Shown here: one piece after another, positions 55,754 through 64,000 of the stretch | Layout: each line of letters opens with the position of its first letter | Position numbering within the stretch: the stretch's first letter is position 1 | Source: Agrostemma githago | Lineage: Eukaryota; Streptophyta; Magnoliopsida; Caryophyllales; Caryophyllaceae | Direction of reading: 5' to 3' | DNA length: 64,000 nt | Assembly (NCBI GenBank): GCA_958450325.1 | Contig: OY288257.1 | Span: 15,891,873 to 15,955,872 of the forward strand | The notes under the pieces: model-generated | Databases searched by the model: none | The model's input: the letters and a program-made list of their open reading frames with translations, nothing else | Told to the model about the DNA's origin: nothing | Program-made: the position numbers and the translations under genes

Positions 55754-57540
55754 ATGAAGAGAGTGAAACAAATGGCAAGAAAAAGGATTTCATCAATGCT
55801 CAATCGTAGTTCGGGGTCAACATCATCCTCAAGGTCCGAGGAGCAACCGGCCGAGGCTCGGGACGAATCTGTCCCGATGCCTGTTCAAACGCAAGGAGCC
55901 GTTCCGAGCGAACAACCTGTTCCGCTCGAGGTATGTTACCCGAAAATCCGTCGTAATTTCCGTGAACCTTTGTCTGGTCTATATTTTGCTAAAAAAGCTC
56001 ATGTTGATAAATGTAAAAAATTATGGGTCTGTCGTCTCGAGCCAACTCGTTGGACGGCTCGAGATGTACTTGAGCGTATGGACATAGAACCACAGGTACG
56101 AGCAATGTGCCGAAGTCTTTGTCTCATCAATTTTTATGCCTCTCAGGAGGAAACTTTTCAGAAATTAACGTGCGAATTTTTCGCAACTTTCGAGTTAAGT
56201 GGTGATGATAATACCACTGTCTCTTTTCAGTTGCGAGAAACTTCGTACGTCCTCAACTTGAGAGACTTCGGTGCACTGCTTGGTTTACCCTCTTCAGGCC
56301 TTGGAAAGCCTAGGGCAGGTCAGACTCGGGACGATAAATTCGGCCGAGATCGATTTTGGTTTAAAATAGCCCGCCAGAGGCCTTTCAAGGGAGGGAAGAT
56401 GCGTTCTTTCTCGATCCAAAACCCCATCCTCCGGTATGTGGCGCGCATCATAGCTAACTCGTTCTTGTCGAGCTATGATACGCATCACAACTGTAGCGCT
56501 ACAGCTGTTCAGCTTTTAGAGGATGCAGTTTCGGAGAGAGGCCCATCGATCGACATGTCAGAGGCCTTAGCTACTCATTTCGCTCAGATTGCGAAGGGCG
56601 GCCGCAAGAGAATTTCTTGTGGCGGTGTTGTAACGATGTTAGCTAGAGCCTTGAAAGTCGATTTTAGCGATTTAAGACCAGTTGATGGAGCGGGAATTTT
56701 CATAGATGAAGTTTATTGTCCTTTTCTTGCGTGGCCCCAGAAAGGGGATTATAACAGTTTGTTTCTGTATAAGATTACTGAGCTGCGCGCTATTGCAATG
56801 CCTAACCTCGATTGGGTAAGGCTAGATATTGAAGAGAACTTCGGCATGACGAAGAGGTCCGGGGAATACATTCGGGATAACACCCGAGGTAAGTTTCGTA
56901 TAGTTCAATACCCCGAGGGACCTTTAGACTTTGGCGACGATGATATAGAGGTCGTAGATGTGTCGGAGGAGGAACCAGAGGTTGGAAACTCTCGGGACGA
57001 GGGTTATAGGACGTTACCGTCATCATCACATGCACCCTCTTCCTCCCACCAACCCGAACCCCAGACCTCACAATTTTTCACCCCTGACTTTTCGGAATTC
57101 ACACCACACCGACACTCCACGTTCACCCAGTCTACCCCTGGTTTTCAGGAGGACGTCAACATGAGTCCTCCGCGACACTCCTCGTTCTTTGGATCAAAGG
57201 ACTTTTACAACCAATGGGGGGAAGTCTATAATCGTACACGTCAGACTTGGGAGAACTCGACTACCTCACTTAACCTGGCCCAGGATGCCTACAATGTGGC
57301 CCGGGATGCGCGCGATACTATGCATCAATTATACACGTACTCTAGGGAAGGTTTTGAGTACGCTCGGACCAGTTTTGAGATGGCTAGGGAGGCTGCTAGG
57401 GATGCCCAAGCAGCGAGGTTGGCGGCAGAGGAGAACCAAAGGATGTTGCAACAGCAACAAAGCTACTTTGATAGATTTTCGGTATGCCTCCGCCCGGGTC
57501 TTACTACCCACCACCACCTCGTCCCCCAGGTCCTATGTGA
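55754..57540 (+). CDS. Athila env-position ORF (ATHILA ORF-1-like protein of unknown function)
   Basis: The open frame runs from 55685. ATG 55754 (MKRVKQMARKRISSMLNRSS) follows the leader and gives a basic, serine-rich N-terminus. The core holds VCRLEPTRWTARDVLERMDI, FYASQEETFQKLTCEFFATF, FQLRETSYVLNLRDFGALLG and NPILRYVARIIANSFLSSYD. This pattern (…FRLxxxxYxLxLxDFGxxLGLP) is that of the Athila ORF family found between pol and the 3' LTR. An acidic segment (DDDIEVVDVSEEEPEVG) and an STP-rich, then coiled-coil-like, C-terminus follow. Near 57480 a one-base shift moves the natural end (GMPPPGSYYPPPPRPPGPM, stop 57538-57540) into another frame. The open frame itself goes on to 57685. No signal peptide or membrane helix is clear, so an envelope role is not supported. 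The frame is well preserved for a non-autonomous element. Confidence 0.82.
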
Positions 57541-59859
57541 GTGGTCGAGTGTCTTTAGTGTTAGTGTGGGGGTGTTAGTTGTCATTGTCAGTCGTCAGTT
57601 CTCTTGTCTCAGTTATCGTAATCTTTGTCAGTCCTCGCAGCGCCATTTTTTGGCATTTGAAATTATGTTGTTGGTTGATTTGTAATTGATTATTTTGTTG
57701 ATTTGAGGAATTGTAAGCCCCTCCGTGATCCTACTTGGGTCGTTACACGCGTGAGGTTTATTGCAGGTGCCTTAGAGAAGAAGGACCTGATTATTGCTCC
57801 CGGTCTTTGGTGACTTGATCGCACCAAGACCATTTGAAAAATCCAAAATTTTCTTTTTCTTTTAATTTTCCCGATTTGTGCAGAATCCGGGCGAGGTGAT
57901 GTGATTACACCTACGTCCTTTTTCTTCCCTTATCGATTTTTCTTATTTGTCTTCTTTCTTTTTCATTTTTCATTTCTTTTCTTTTTATTCCCTTAAACTT
58001 TGAAAAATCAAAAAACATTTGAAAAACCATCAAAAATACAAAAACATTCGAAAAATCTTGAAAAATCCAAAAACATTTGAAAAATCATGAAAATTCAAAA
58101 AGATTTTCCGTTCTTTTCTCTTTTTCTTTTTTTCGATTCTTCTCCTATTCGTGCATTGGGGACAATGCACAGTTTTAGTGTGGGGGAGGGATCTACTATC
58201 CTTTTATCCATTTTCTTTTTCATTTTTCCTTTAAAAACCAAAAATCCAAAAAAATTACATTTTTTTTTTTCTCTTTTTAGTTTTCTCTTCTTTTATTTTC
58301 GTTTTTGTGTTACTGGTATTGTCTTGCATTCTCCATCTTGTAGGTACACCGCCAACCATTTAGCATGGATACGTAAGGTAGCGGAAATGAAATGAAGACC
58401 GCGCGGTAATATTTTCTACCTTCATTTATCCCTTTCTCTTATGCATGGAGTTTGGGCTTATATGCTATTTGGAGGTTCACTTGGTGAACATTTTGGAATT
58501 GGTGGTTGTGGATTGTGTTGACTTAATGGAGTTTGGAGTGCTTGGCTTTACTTGTGATTGTGTTTTTGTTTTTGTTTTCTCGTATTTTTGTCCCCTTTGT
58601 GTTCTTTTTATTTTGTGTATAGCTTGTCTAGGTAAAGTTTTCGAAAACCCGATTTTGAGATTAGGCCGAGTGTTTATTACTCACTTGTTAGTGACCCTTT
58701 TTGATTTTTGGACATAATTCTAGTAGATGACCTTGAACCAATTTTTGCATTGGATTTTTACCATGAGTCCATCTTTTCTACTAGGAGTCTACATCGGGAT
58801 TTGCATTTGACCACCTTGACCACCCATGGAGTGATAAGGCCTTGGTTACCGTTCCCCATTCTCTTAGGTGACCTTACTTGAGAAACCACTTTTAGTCCAA
58901 AATTTTCATCCTTTTATGGGTTCGAAGGGGGTGCACACCCGACTAGCCTATTTCTCTACCATACATCCATCTCCACAAATAAGCTTGCAAAAATATGCTT
59001 TACCTTGTTCCTCAAATGAAACATCTAGCCAAAAATGGGCTATTCAAAGAAAGAAAAAGGGAAAAATGAAGAAGAAGTGCAAAAGAATGTTAATGAAAAA
59101 AAAAAAGGCCCTCGATCGAAATAATGGGGAAAGAAACACCGAAAAAGAAAATCAAAATCTCAAAAAAATCGTTCCCAAACCCAAATAATCCCTTGATTGT
59201 CTTATTGCCGTGAAATGCCTACTAGAGGACCGAGTCCCGAGGAAGGAAAATAGCGGTAATTTGGCAATCCTTACCATTTTGCAAACACTTATCCATCTTT
59301 TTGGTCTAATTGGCTTTCTCGAGTTTGGAACGACCCTCTAGGCTTAGCTTAGGAGACTGTATAACACTTACCTACAGTGCTTACTAACTCCATGGTTCTC
59401 ACTTATCCACTCCATCTATCGTCCCGTTGTAGGCATCTTTAGTGGAATTAGAAGGACCTTGGTAAATTTTCAATGTTTTTATTGATTGATTGTCATCCTA
59501 TTAGGATCTTGTCCATGTCAATTTGTGTTACTAGCTTGGTAGTGTTCTCGCTTGTCTTAAGCTCGAATCGGTGCTTTCTCCGCCGTTTCGATGAGGGATT
59601 CGGTGATTTATTTTCTCTTTGGTTGCGACTATCTTTTTGTGTGTGTCTTCTTTGTTTTGTGTTTGTGTGTGTGTTAGTCGCAACCCCAATTTTGAGCAAG
59701 CCCCAACTTGCCTTGAATGGAGGTACCTTACCTCATAGGTATCTCGATGTGAGTTGAAGGGACGGAGCGGGCCCGTTAATTGCCTCGTATCGGCTTAGCA
59801 TAGTCTAGCTTAGTAGTAGTAGCTAGTTTCTTTTTAGGTCATTGCTCGAGGACGAGCAA
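57541..59859 (+). other. 3' untranslated part of the Athila element
   Basis: No coding frame is supported. It contains AGTGTGGGGG words at about 57563 and 58174 that resemble the true PPT, the palindromic ATTGGGGACAAT typical of Athila 3' regions (about 58157), and an A-rich tract (59040-59170). Confidence 0.6.
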
Positions 59860-59878
59860 CGGTTTAGTGTGGGGGAAT
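59860..59878 (+). other. Athila polypurine tract
   Basis: GTTTAGTGTGGGGGAAT directly before the LTR start at 59879. Confidence 0.85.
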
Positions 59879-62104
59879 TGTTGTGTGCCAAATTTGGACC
59901 ATTTTCCCTCCCATTTAGACCCGTTTTCCCTCTGTTTTGTGAGACTTGAGTGCGATTATCGCCATATTTTGTGTAATTCTCACATTAGTGTCTCTCTTTT
60001 GCATTTTACGTGTTTTTGGTAGTTTTCTGTCTATTTTGATAGGATTTTCGACCGAAAACGTGTTTCAGCTTCTACGAGCAAGAGAGAGATACGGTCCAAG
60101 AGCAAAGCACACAAGTGAAAGTTCAAGTAATCCAAGTGATCAACGAAGAAAAAGACCGGAAAAGAGTCAATGGACCACCGGGTGAAGTTTCGCCCGGTGA
60201 GTCATCACCGGGCGAAGTTTCGCCCGACGACATTTTTTCATCCCCGAAGATTTTCTCGGCACGCATGACCGGGCAACTTAACCGGGCGAAATTTCGCCCA
60301 CCGGGTGAAATTTTGCCCGATGGTGAAGACGGGTCGAAAGCGCGAAAAACGAAGAAAATCTCACCGGGTGAAATTTCACCCGGTGGGACTATTACGTCGA
60401 GCCGCGGGGCGAAATTCCACCCCATGAAGATGCAAAGGGTAATGGTCTTGCAAAATGAAGAGAAATCGGATTTGGGCCTTGAAGTTTGTGCAACCCATTA
60501 AGCAACTCTATAAATACTAAACCTAAGGTTTTGAGCCAAAGTGTGCCTTAAGGGAGCCTTGATTGTGCCTCTTAGGAGTAGGATAGAAAACCTCCATATT
60601 GTAGTAAGTAGTAGTAGATTGTAGTAAAACTCTCTTAGAAAATTCTCAAAAACAATTATAGATCTACTTAATATTAATACAAGGGTTATTTCATTACAAT
60701 AATACCAACTATACGACAGCTTCTTAGATTAATCCCAACTAAACGTAATCTCGTTTTAATATGAACTATGCTTTCATTAATCTCTCATTGATATAGGTGA
60801 CCGGTTACCTGGAAAACCGGTTGAACCTTCCTCTTTAGTTTCGGCTGTTGGTTAAAAAAAATTTGAATCTTCCCAAAATTCATCTTGCATTTTTTTTTCT
60901 GATTAGTATTGTAGAAGCCATGAAAAAAAATGCTTTAATTTTCTTGTTGTTTTGACTTTCATGAACGACGACGAAACATTCAAGGACCCTAGAAAGTCAC
61001 AACTGGTCACTATTACCGGCTATAGCAGGTCATAATTTTGTCCATAACAAAATGAGATTAATGAAGGCATAGTTCATATTAAAACGAGATTTTGTATAAT
61101 TGAGATTATTCTAAGAAGTCCCCTTATAGTTGGTATTATTGTCATGAAATAACCCTTAATACAATTACTCCATTATTGATAGTAAAGTTACAATCTTTAT
61201 TGAAGAATTGGGTTTATTATTGAAGATTCAAGAGTTTTACAAGAGTTTATGTGACAAAACCCTTGCTTTATTTCTTGAAGATTCATATTTATATTATTGA
61301 AGATTGAAGATTTATGCATGGATTAGTGACAAATTCTTGTATATTTCTCTCAAGATTCAATCTTTATTATTATCAATCTTTTTCTTCCTCTTTGATTTTC
61401 TCCATTGTGGGTAAAATTCTCTTCTCTCCCTTTCCTCCATTAATATATTTGTTAGTGTAAGTTTTATGCATGCTTTAATTATTCTCTTCTTAATGAATTC
61501 TTTGTTGTTAACCACCATGATTAGTGAGTAGATCTTTTTGTTAGGGGGTTAGGGGAGGACGATTTATAGATAAAGATTTAATCTTTGTGTGATTATTGCA
61601 TTTGAGGGTGATATTGTCTTTATGGGATTATTGTGTTATGTTTGACTTAGCTTGATCACCTAGGTTGACTTGACTCACCCGGACCAATATGGGGAAACTC
61701 GGGGTTTGGGTAATTCCGTCTAGAGACCGTAGTTTATTCGTCGCGAAAGCGGGCTTAGACTTGGTTGGTAGGGAAATCGAAAGGTGGAACCTCCCTTATA
61801 CATCTTGTGATAATTCTTGCATTATTAGAGTCTTGTCTTTATTTCCGATTCCCCGACTCTCCCTAACGCCTTTCTCATCAATAGTTTCCCACCTTAATCA
61901 CATAAGCTCATTTAGTGAACCTAGCTCGACTCAACCAAACCCCCCTTCTCGACTCAATTACTCATAGACTTTGACTTGAACGACTACCCCTCTCGACCGT
62001 CCCTGTGGATCGATCCCTGACTTACCGCTACTACGTAGTAGTAGTATTCCGGGGTTATAAATATTGTTTGACCGCGTAGGATAGACGACAATCCGCGCGC
62101 ATCA
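59879..62104 (+). repeat. 3' LTR of the Athila element, with MITE insertion
   Basis: TGTTGTGTGCC to GCGCATCA, 2226 bp. Without the 482 bp added by the MITE and its duplication it is 1744 bp, against 1747 bp for the 5' LTR. Confidence 0.94.
60683..61155. mobile_element. Mutator-like MITE in the Athila 3' LTR
   Basis: Inverted repeats GGGTTATTTCATTACAATAA and (other strand) GGGTTATTTCATGACAATAA continue to about 30 bp. The 9-bp duplication TTAATACAA lies at 60674-60682 and 61156-61164. The 5' LTR has the empty site with one TTAATACAA near 50957. No transposase. Confidence 0.92.
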
Positions 62105-62109
62105 ACTAC
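62105..62109. repeat. Athila target-site duplication, right
   Basis: ACTAC after the 3' LTR. Confidence 0.93.
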
Positions 62110-62165
62110 CCCGAAACGACGCGTCTGCTCCTCATCTTCGTCAACTTCATTCTCATCAGAACTTC
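62110..62165 (-). pseudogene. Captured ISE2-like exon, upstream half
   Basis: The minus strand reads SSDENEVDEDEEQTRRFGV, an acidic stretch followed by the start of the block that continues at 50150. An acceptor AG lies just upstream (62166-62172). The acidic region fits the segment before the ISE2 helicase domain. Confidence 0.6.
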
Positions 62166-62359
62166 CTCAACTAAAACATCATCATATCACTCAGACAAAA
62201 AAAAAACACAAATCAGCAACACGCATATGAAAACAAAGATTACCCATATCACAAAACTACAAATAATAACCAATCTCATACGACAAAACTACAAATAATA
62301 ATCAATCAAACACAAAAGACACAAACTTTGTAACCCAAAATAGATTTCGGACTGATTAC

Positions 62360-62600
62360 CTGGAGAAAATCGATTGATGATCTGCGATAAACAGTGATCG
62401 ATGAACGATCAACGCGAGCCACTAACCAAGCTCACCAAAATCGTCAATCTGCAAATGCAAACGGAAGTTAGACAGCAAATAGAGAAGGAGAACGAAAAAG
62501 TAGAGGGAGAAGTAGTGCAGCGAAATGGTCGAAAGCAGAAGACGGAAAGAGAAAGCAGGGAGAGGGAAGCGTGAAAAGGAAGCCCTATTTATATGTTTTT
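62360..62600 (-). promoter_or_regulatory. Captured promoter and 5' UTR
   Basis: The minus strand reads CATATAAATAGGGC (TATA box near 62586-62595), then a pyrimidine-rich leader. A donor CTCCAG/GTAATC at 62360 opens an intron that would end at the ISE2-like exon. This looks like the true 5' end of the captured helicase gene. It could drive a chimeric transcript through the Helitron, now interrupted by Athila. Confidence 0.55.
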
Positions 62601-62680
62601 TTTAGGGTTTACTGTTGCAGTACCGTAGCTAAGCTACAGTACTCCAACCTCTCTCTTTTTAAAGGGTAGAGGATATGAAC

Positions 62681-63101
62681 GTGTACTCCACACTCCCGAT
62701 TTACATTGTAACTTTACGAATTTTCGTATAATTCAACTACGATATCCAATTATATAGTTGAACAGTCGATGACAAAGATGTCCAAAAGTAGCTCAGGTAT
62801 ATATAATTCCTAGGTCCGCCCCTGCGTCTAAGTGACGGATCACGTACTTTGCTCATGAAAAACATTCTGAAAATATAAATGTAACCACATTACTGAGACA
62901 ATATAAAATGGAATACATAAACAAACGGTTACGATGGGGAGAGTATACTTTTTATAAGGGTTTGGGAAAAAAATTGTGGACTCCATAATTGATTACGGCC
63001 TCGAAAAGTCTGGAACCAAATAACCAAGGGCCTTATATTAAGATTCTGCACGGACCTCGAAAATTTAAATAGGATCCTAATTCTGGTTGAGAGACTTAAT
63101 T
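62681..63101. other. AT-rich flank, no gene
   Basis: No coding frame or repeat recognised. The right border of the Helitron is probably at or before this stretch. Confidence 0.4.
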
Positions 63102-63412
63102 GGAAGATGATACGCTTACACAGCGTGTATAGAATTTTCCATACACAACCAATAAAAAGTCGCCACGTGTTATTTATAGTTTAACCCATGATGATAAATT
63201 TAAGGTTAGGTTAGTAATTTTACATTTTTAGTTAATTTTTAACCGAAGTTTTGTATTTTTGTTTTTATTTCATTTTTGTGTTTTGAAATAATCATATGAT
63301 GTTATATAATTTCGGCTTATTTAAATTGGAAAGATAAATGAATTAATATAATTACAATTTAGAATTTTATTTAAAAATCTTAATCTATTGTTATAAAGTG
63401 TATGTTCCAATT

Positions 63413-63447
<35 letters not shown>

Positions 63448-63763
63448 TTAAGATTTTTTTAAAAAAAAGAAGAAGTTATATCCATAATTATGTGCTTATT
63501 AAAATAAAAAACGTATAAATTAATTTTAAATGAAAATTAATTTTAAATGAAAATTAATTAAATAAAAACGTATCATATAATGCTTAAAAGAAAATAAAAC
63601 TACGAAAACAAAATCAACATCTTTGACAATATTTAGTTTTGTATACACTTACTAATCTAACCTTAATCTAATCATTATTGGTTAGATTGAAAATGAAACA
63701 TGGCGCAATGCGATTGAGTGTGTTTGAAAATATCATACACTTTGCATAAGTGTAGCCTTTTGG
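63102..63763. mobile_element. Mutator-like MITE
   Basis: Flanked by the 9-bp duplication GACTTAATT (63093-63101 and 63764-63772). The ends are imperfect inverted repeats of about 70 bp sharing TACAC, GTGTAT, TTTTC and GCCA blocks in order. The interior is AT-rich with a T run of about 30 (63412-63445). No transposase. Confidence 0.75.
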
Positions 63764-63772
63764 GACTTAATT

Positions 63773-64000
63773 ACTACTTTTGTGATCGTACTTTCTGATT
63801 TACCTTATACGGAGTATTACTTGAGAATTATAACCTGTAAAATTATTGTATCGATGGGCCTAATGAAGGGCACCCCTTGATTGATTAACATCATGCATGA
63901 CGCCTCAAGATCGATGTTGGTTGTGATAGGATTTAGTATCCTAAAGATCTTGTTTCATCAGCCCACTCATCTAATCAAATTTTTATTAATCACTTGATAC
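63773..64000. other. No feature seen
   Basis: AT-rich end of the window without coding frames. Confidence 0.4.

Larger units (their letters stand above)
50156..62104 (+). mobile_element. Athila-type Ty3/gypsy element lacking pol
   Basis: Complete ends: LTRs 50156-51902 and 59879-62104, target duplication ACTAC, PBS TGGCGCCGTTGCCGGGG, PPT before the 3' LTR. Inside are gag plus protease (52230-54867), an untranslated stretch with palindromes, and the ORF typical of the env position (55754-57540). RT, RNase H and integrase are entirely absent, so the element depends on a relative for movement. The LTRs differ at few positions apart from a MITE in the right one, so the insertion is young. It lies in the Helitron. 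Confidence 0.94.
38630..62680 (-). mobile_element. Helitron with captured gene fragments (right border uncertain)
   Basis: The minus strand at the left border reads a GC-rich hairpin (GCGCGCGCATCGCGCGCG), about 10 bases, then CTAG and a T. This is the Helitron 3' terminus (hairpin plus CTRR, insertion between A and T). To the right lie pieces of several unrelated plant genes, with introns and on both strands. These include ALAD at 43372, BRO1 at 43786-44003, DHHC at 46532-46667 and ISE2-like exons at 46694-46821, 50030-50150 and 62110-62165. This is the pattern of Helitron gene capture. No Rep-helicase gene is seen, so it is non-autonomous. The 5' terminus (TC on the minus strand) was not identified with confidence; 62680 is a rough estimate. 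LINE and Athila insertions lie inside. Confidence 0.7.

Noticed and set aside
55754..57540. Retroviral-type envelope gene
   Set aside because: The position fits, but no signal peptide, transmembrane helix or furin-type site is visible, and the sequence matches the Athila ORF family of unknown function.
46694..62165. A functional ISE2 host gene
   Set aside because: Only isolated exons are found, the Walker lysine is lost, and fragments of unrelated genes lie in between, which fits Helitron capture instead.

Overview
This is a plant nuclear repeat landscape, not a host gene region. It shows LTR retrotransposons nested in one another, non-LTR elements, MITEs, a Helitron carrying plant gene pieces with GT-AG introns, and no bacterial-type organisation. 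The reading frames match flowering-plant lineages (Ty3/gypsy Tat/Retand-like and Athila, Ty1/copia, PIF-Harbinger, Cassandra). The host is probably a eudicot. I cannot name the family from sequence alone, although a Caryophyllales-type genome would fit.

Layout. (1) 1-5133: the 3' part of a plus-strand Tat-type element A. It has an antisense extra ORF, a 64-bp minisatellite and a 3' LTR at 2775-5133, and it is scarred by a LINE remnant at 498-1020. (2) 5150-36600: a broken PIF-Harbinger element. Its ORF1 lies at 5150-5634 and its transposase at 35442-36597, 30 kb apart, with a Cassandra 5S-type solo LTR inside the transposase. Between the two halves lies Tat-type element C (5' LTR remnant 6424-6998, 3' LTR 32971-35440), which has gag but no visible pol. 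C has itself been hit by a truncated copia element (8957-12171), a CACTA-like element (14529-16389) and the 14.8-kb minus-strand Tat/Retand-like element B (17069-31901). B has paired 2.6-kb LTRs, PBS, gag, protease, RT, two RNase H domains, integrase and a plus-strand antisense ORF with its own TATA box and polyadenylation signal. (3) 36785-38160: two Stowaway-like MITEs. (4) 38630 to roughly 62.7 kb: a minus-strand Helitron with recognisable fragments of at least four plant genes: delta-aminolevulinate dehydratase, a BRO1-domain protein, a DHHC palmitoyltransferase and an ISE2-type DExH helicase. It also appears to carry a captured promoter and 5' UTR. A 5'-truncated LINE (44030-44899) and a complete Athila-type element (50156-62104, target duplication ACTAC) are inserted in it. 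The Athila element has gag-protease and the ORF typical of the env position, but no pol. A Mutator-like MITE sits in its 3' LTR, and the empty site is visible in the 5' LTR. (5) 62.7-64.0 kb: AT-rich sequence with another Mutator-like MITE.

The most unusual signal is regulatory-looking DNA inside the retrotransposons. Tat elements A and B carry a 12-bp palindrome (ACTCGATCGAGT and variants) in pairs 20-22 bp apart, with the pairs about 50 bp apart, once just upstream of the TATA box and again downstream. The Athila element has an unrelated 24-bp palindrome family upstream of its TATA box and a second cluster in front of its env-position ORF. Element C has a third palindromic tandem array. These look like arrays of binding sites for dimeric proteins or structured RNA signals, and I know of no named feature that covers them.
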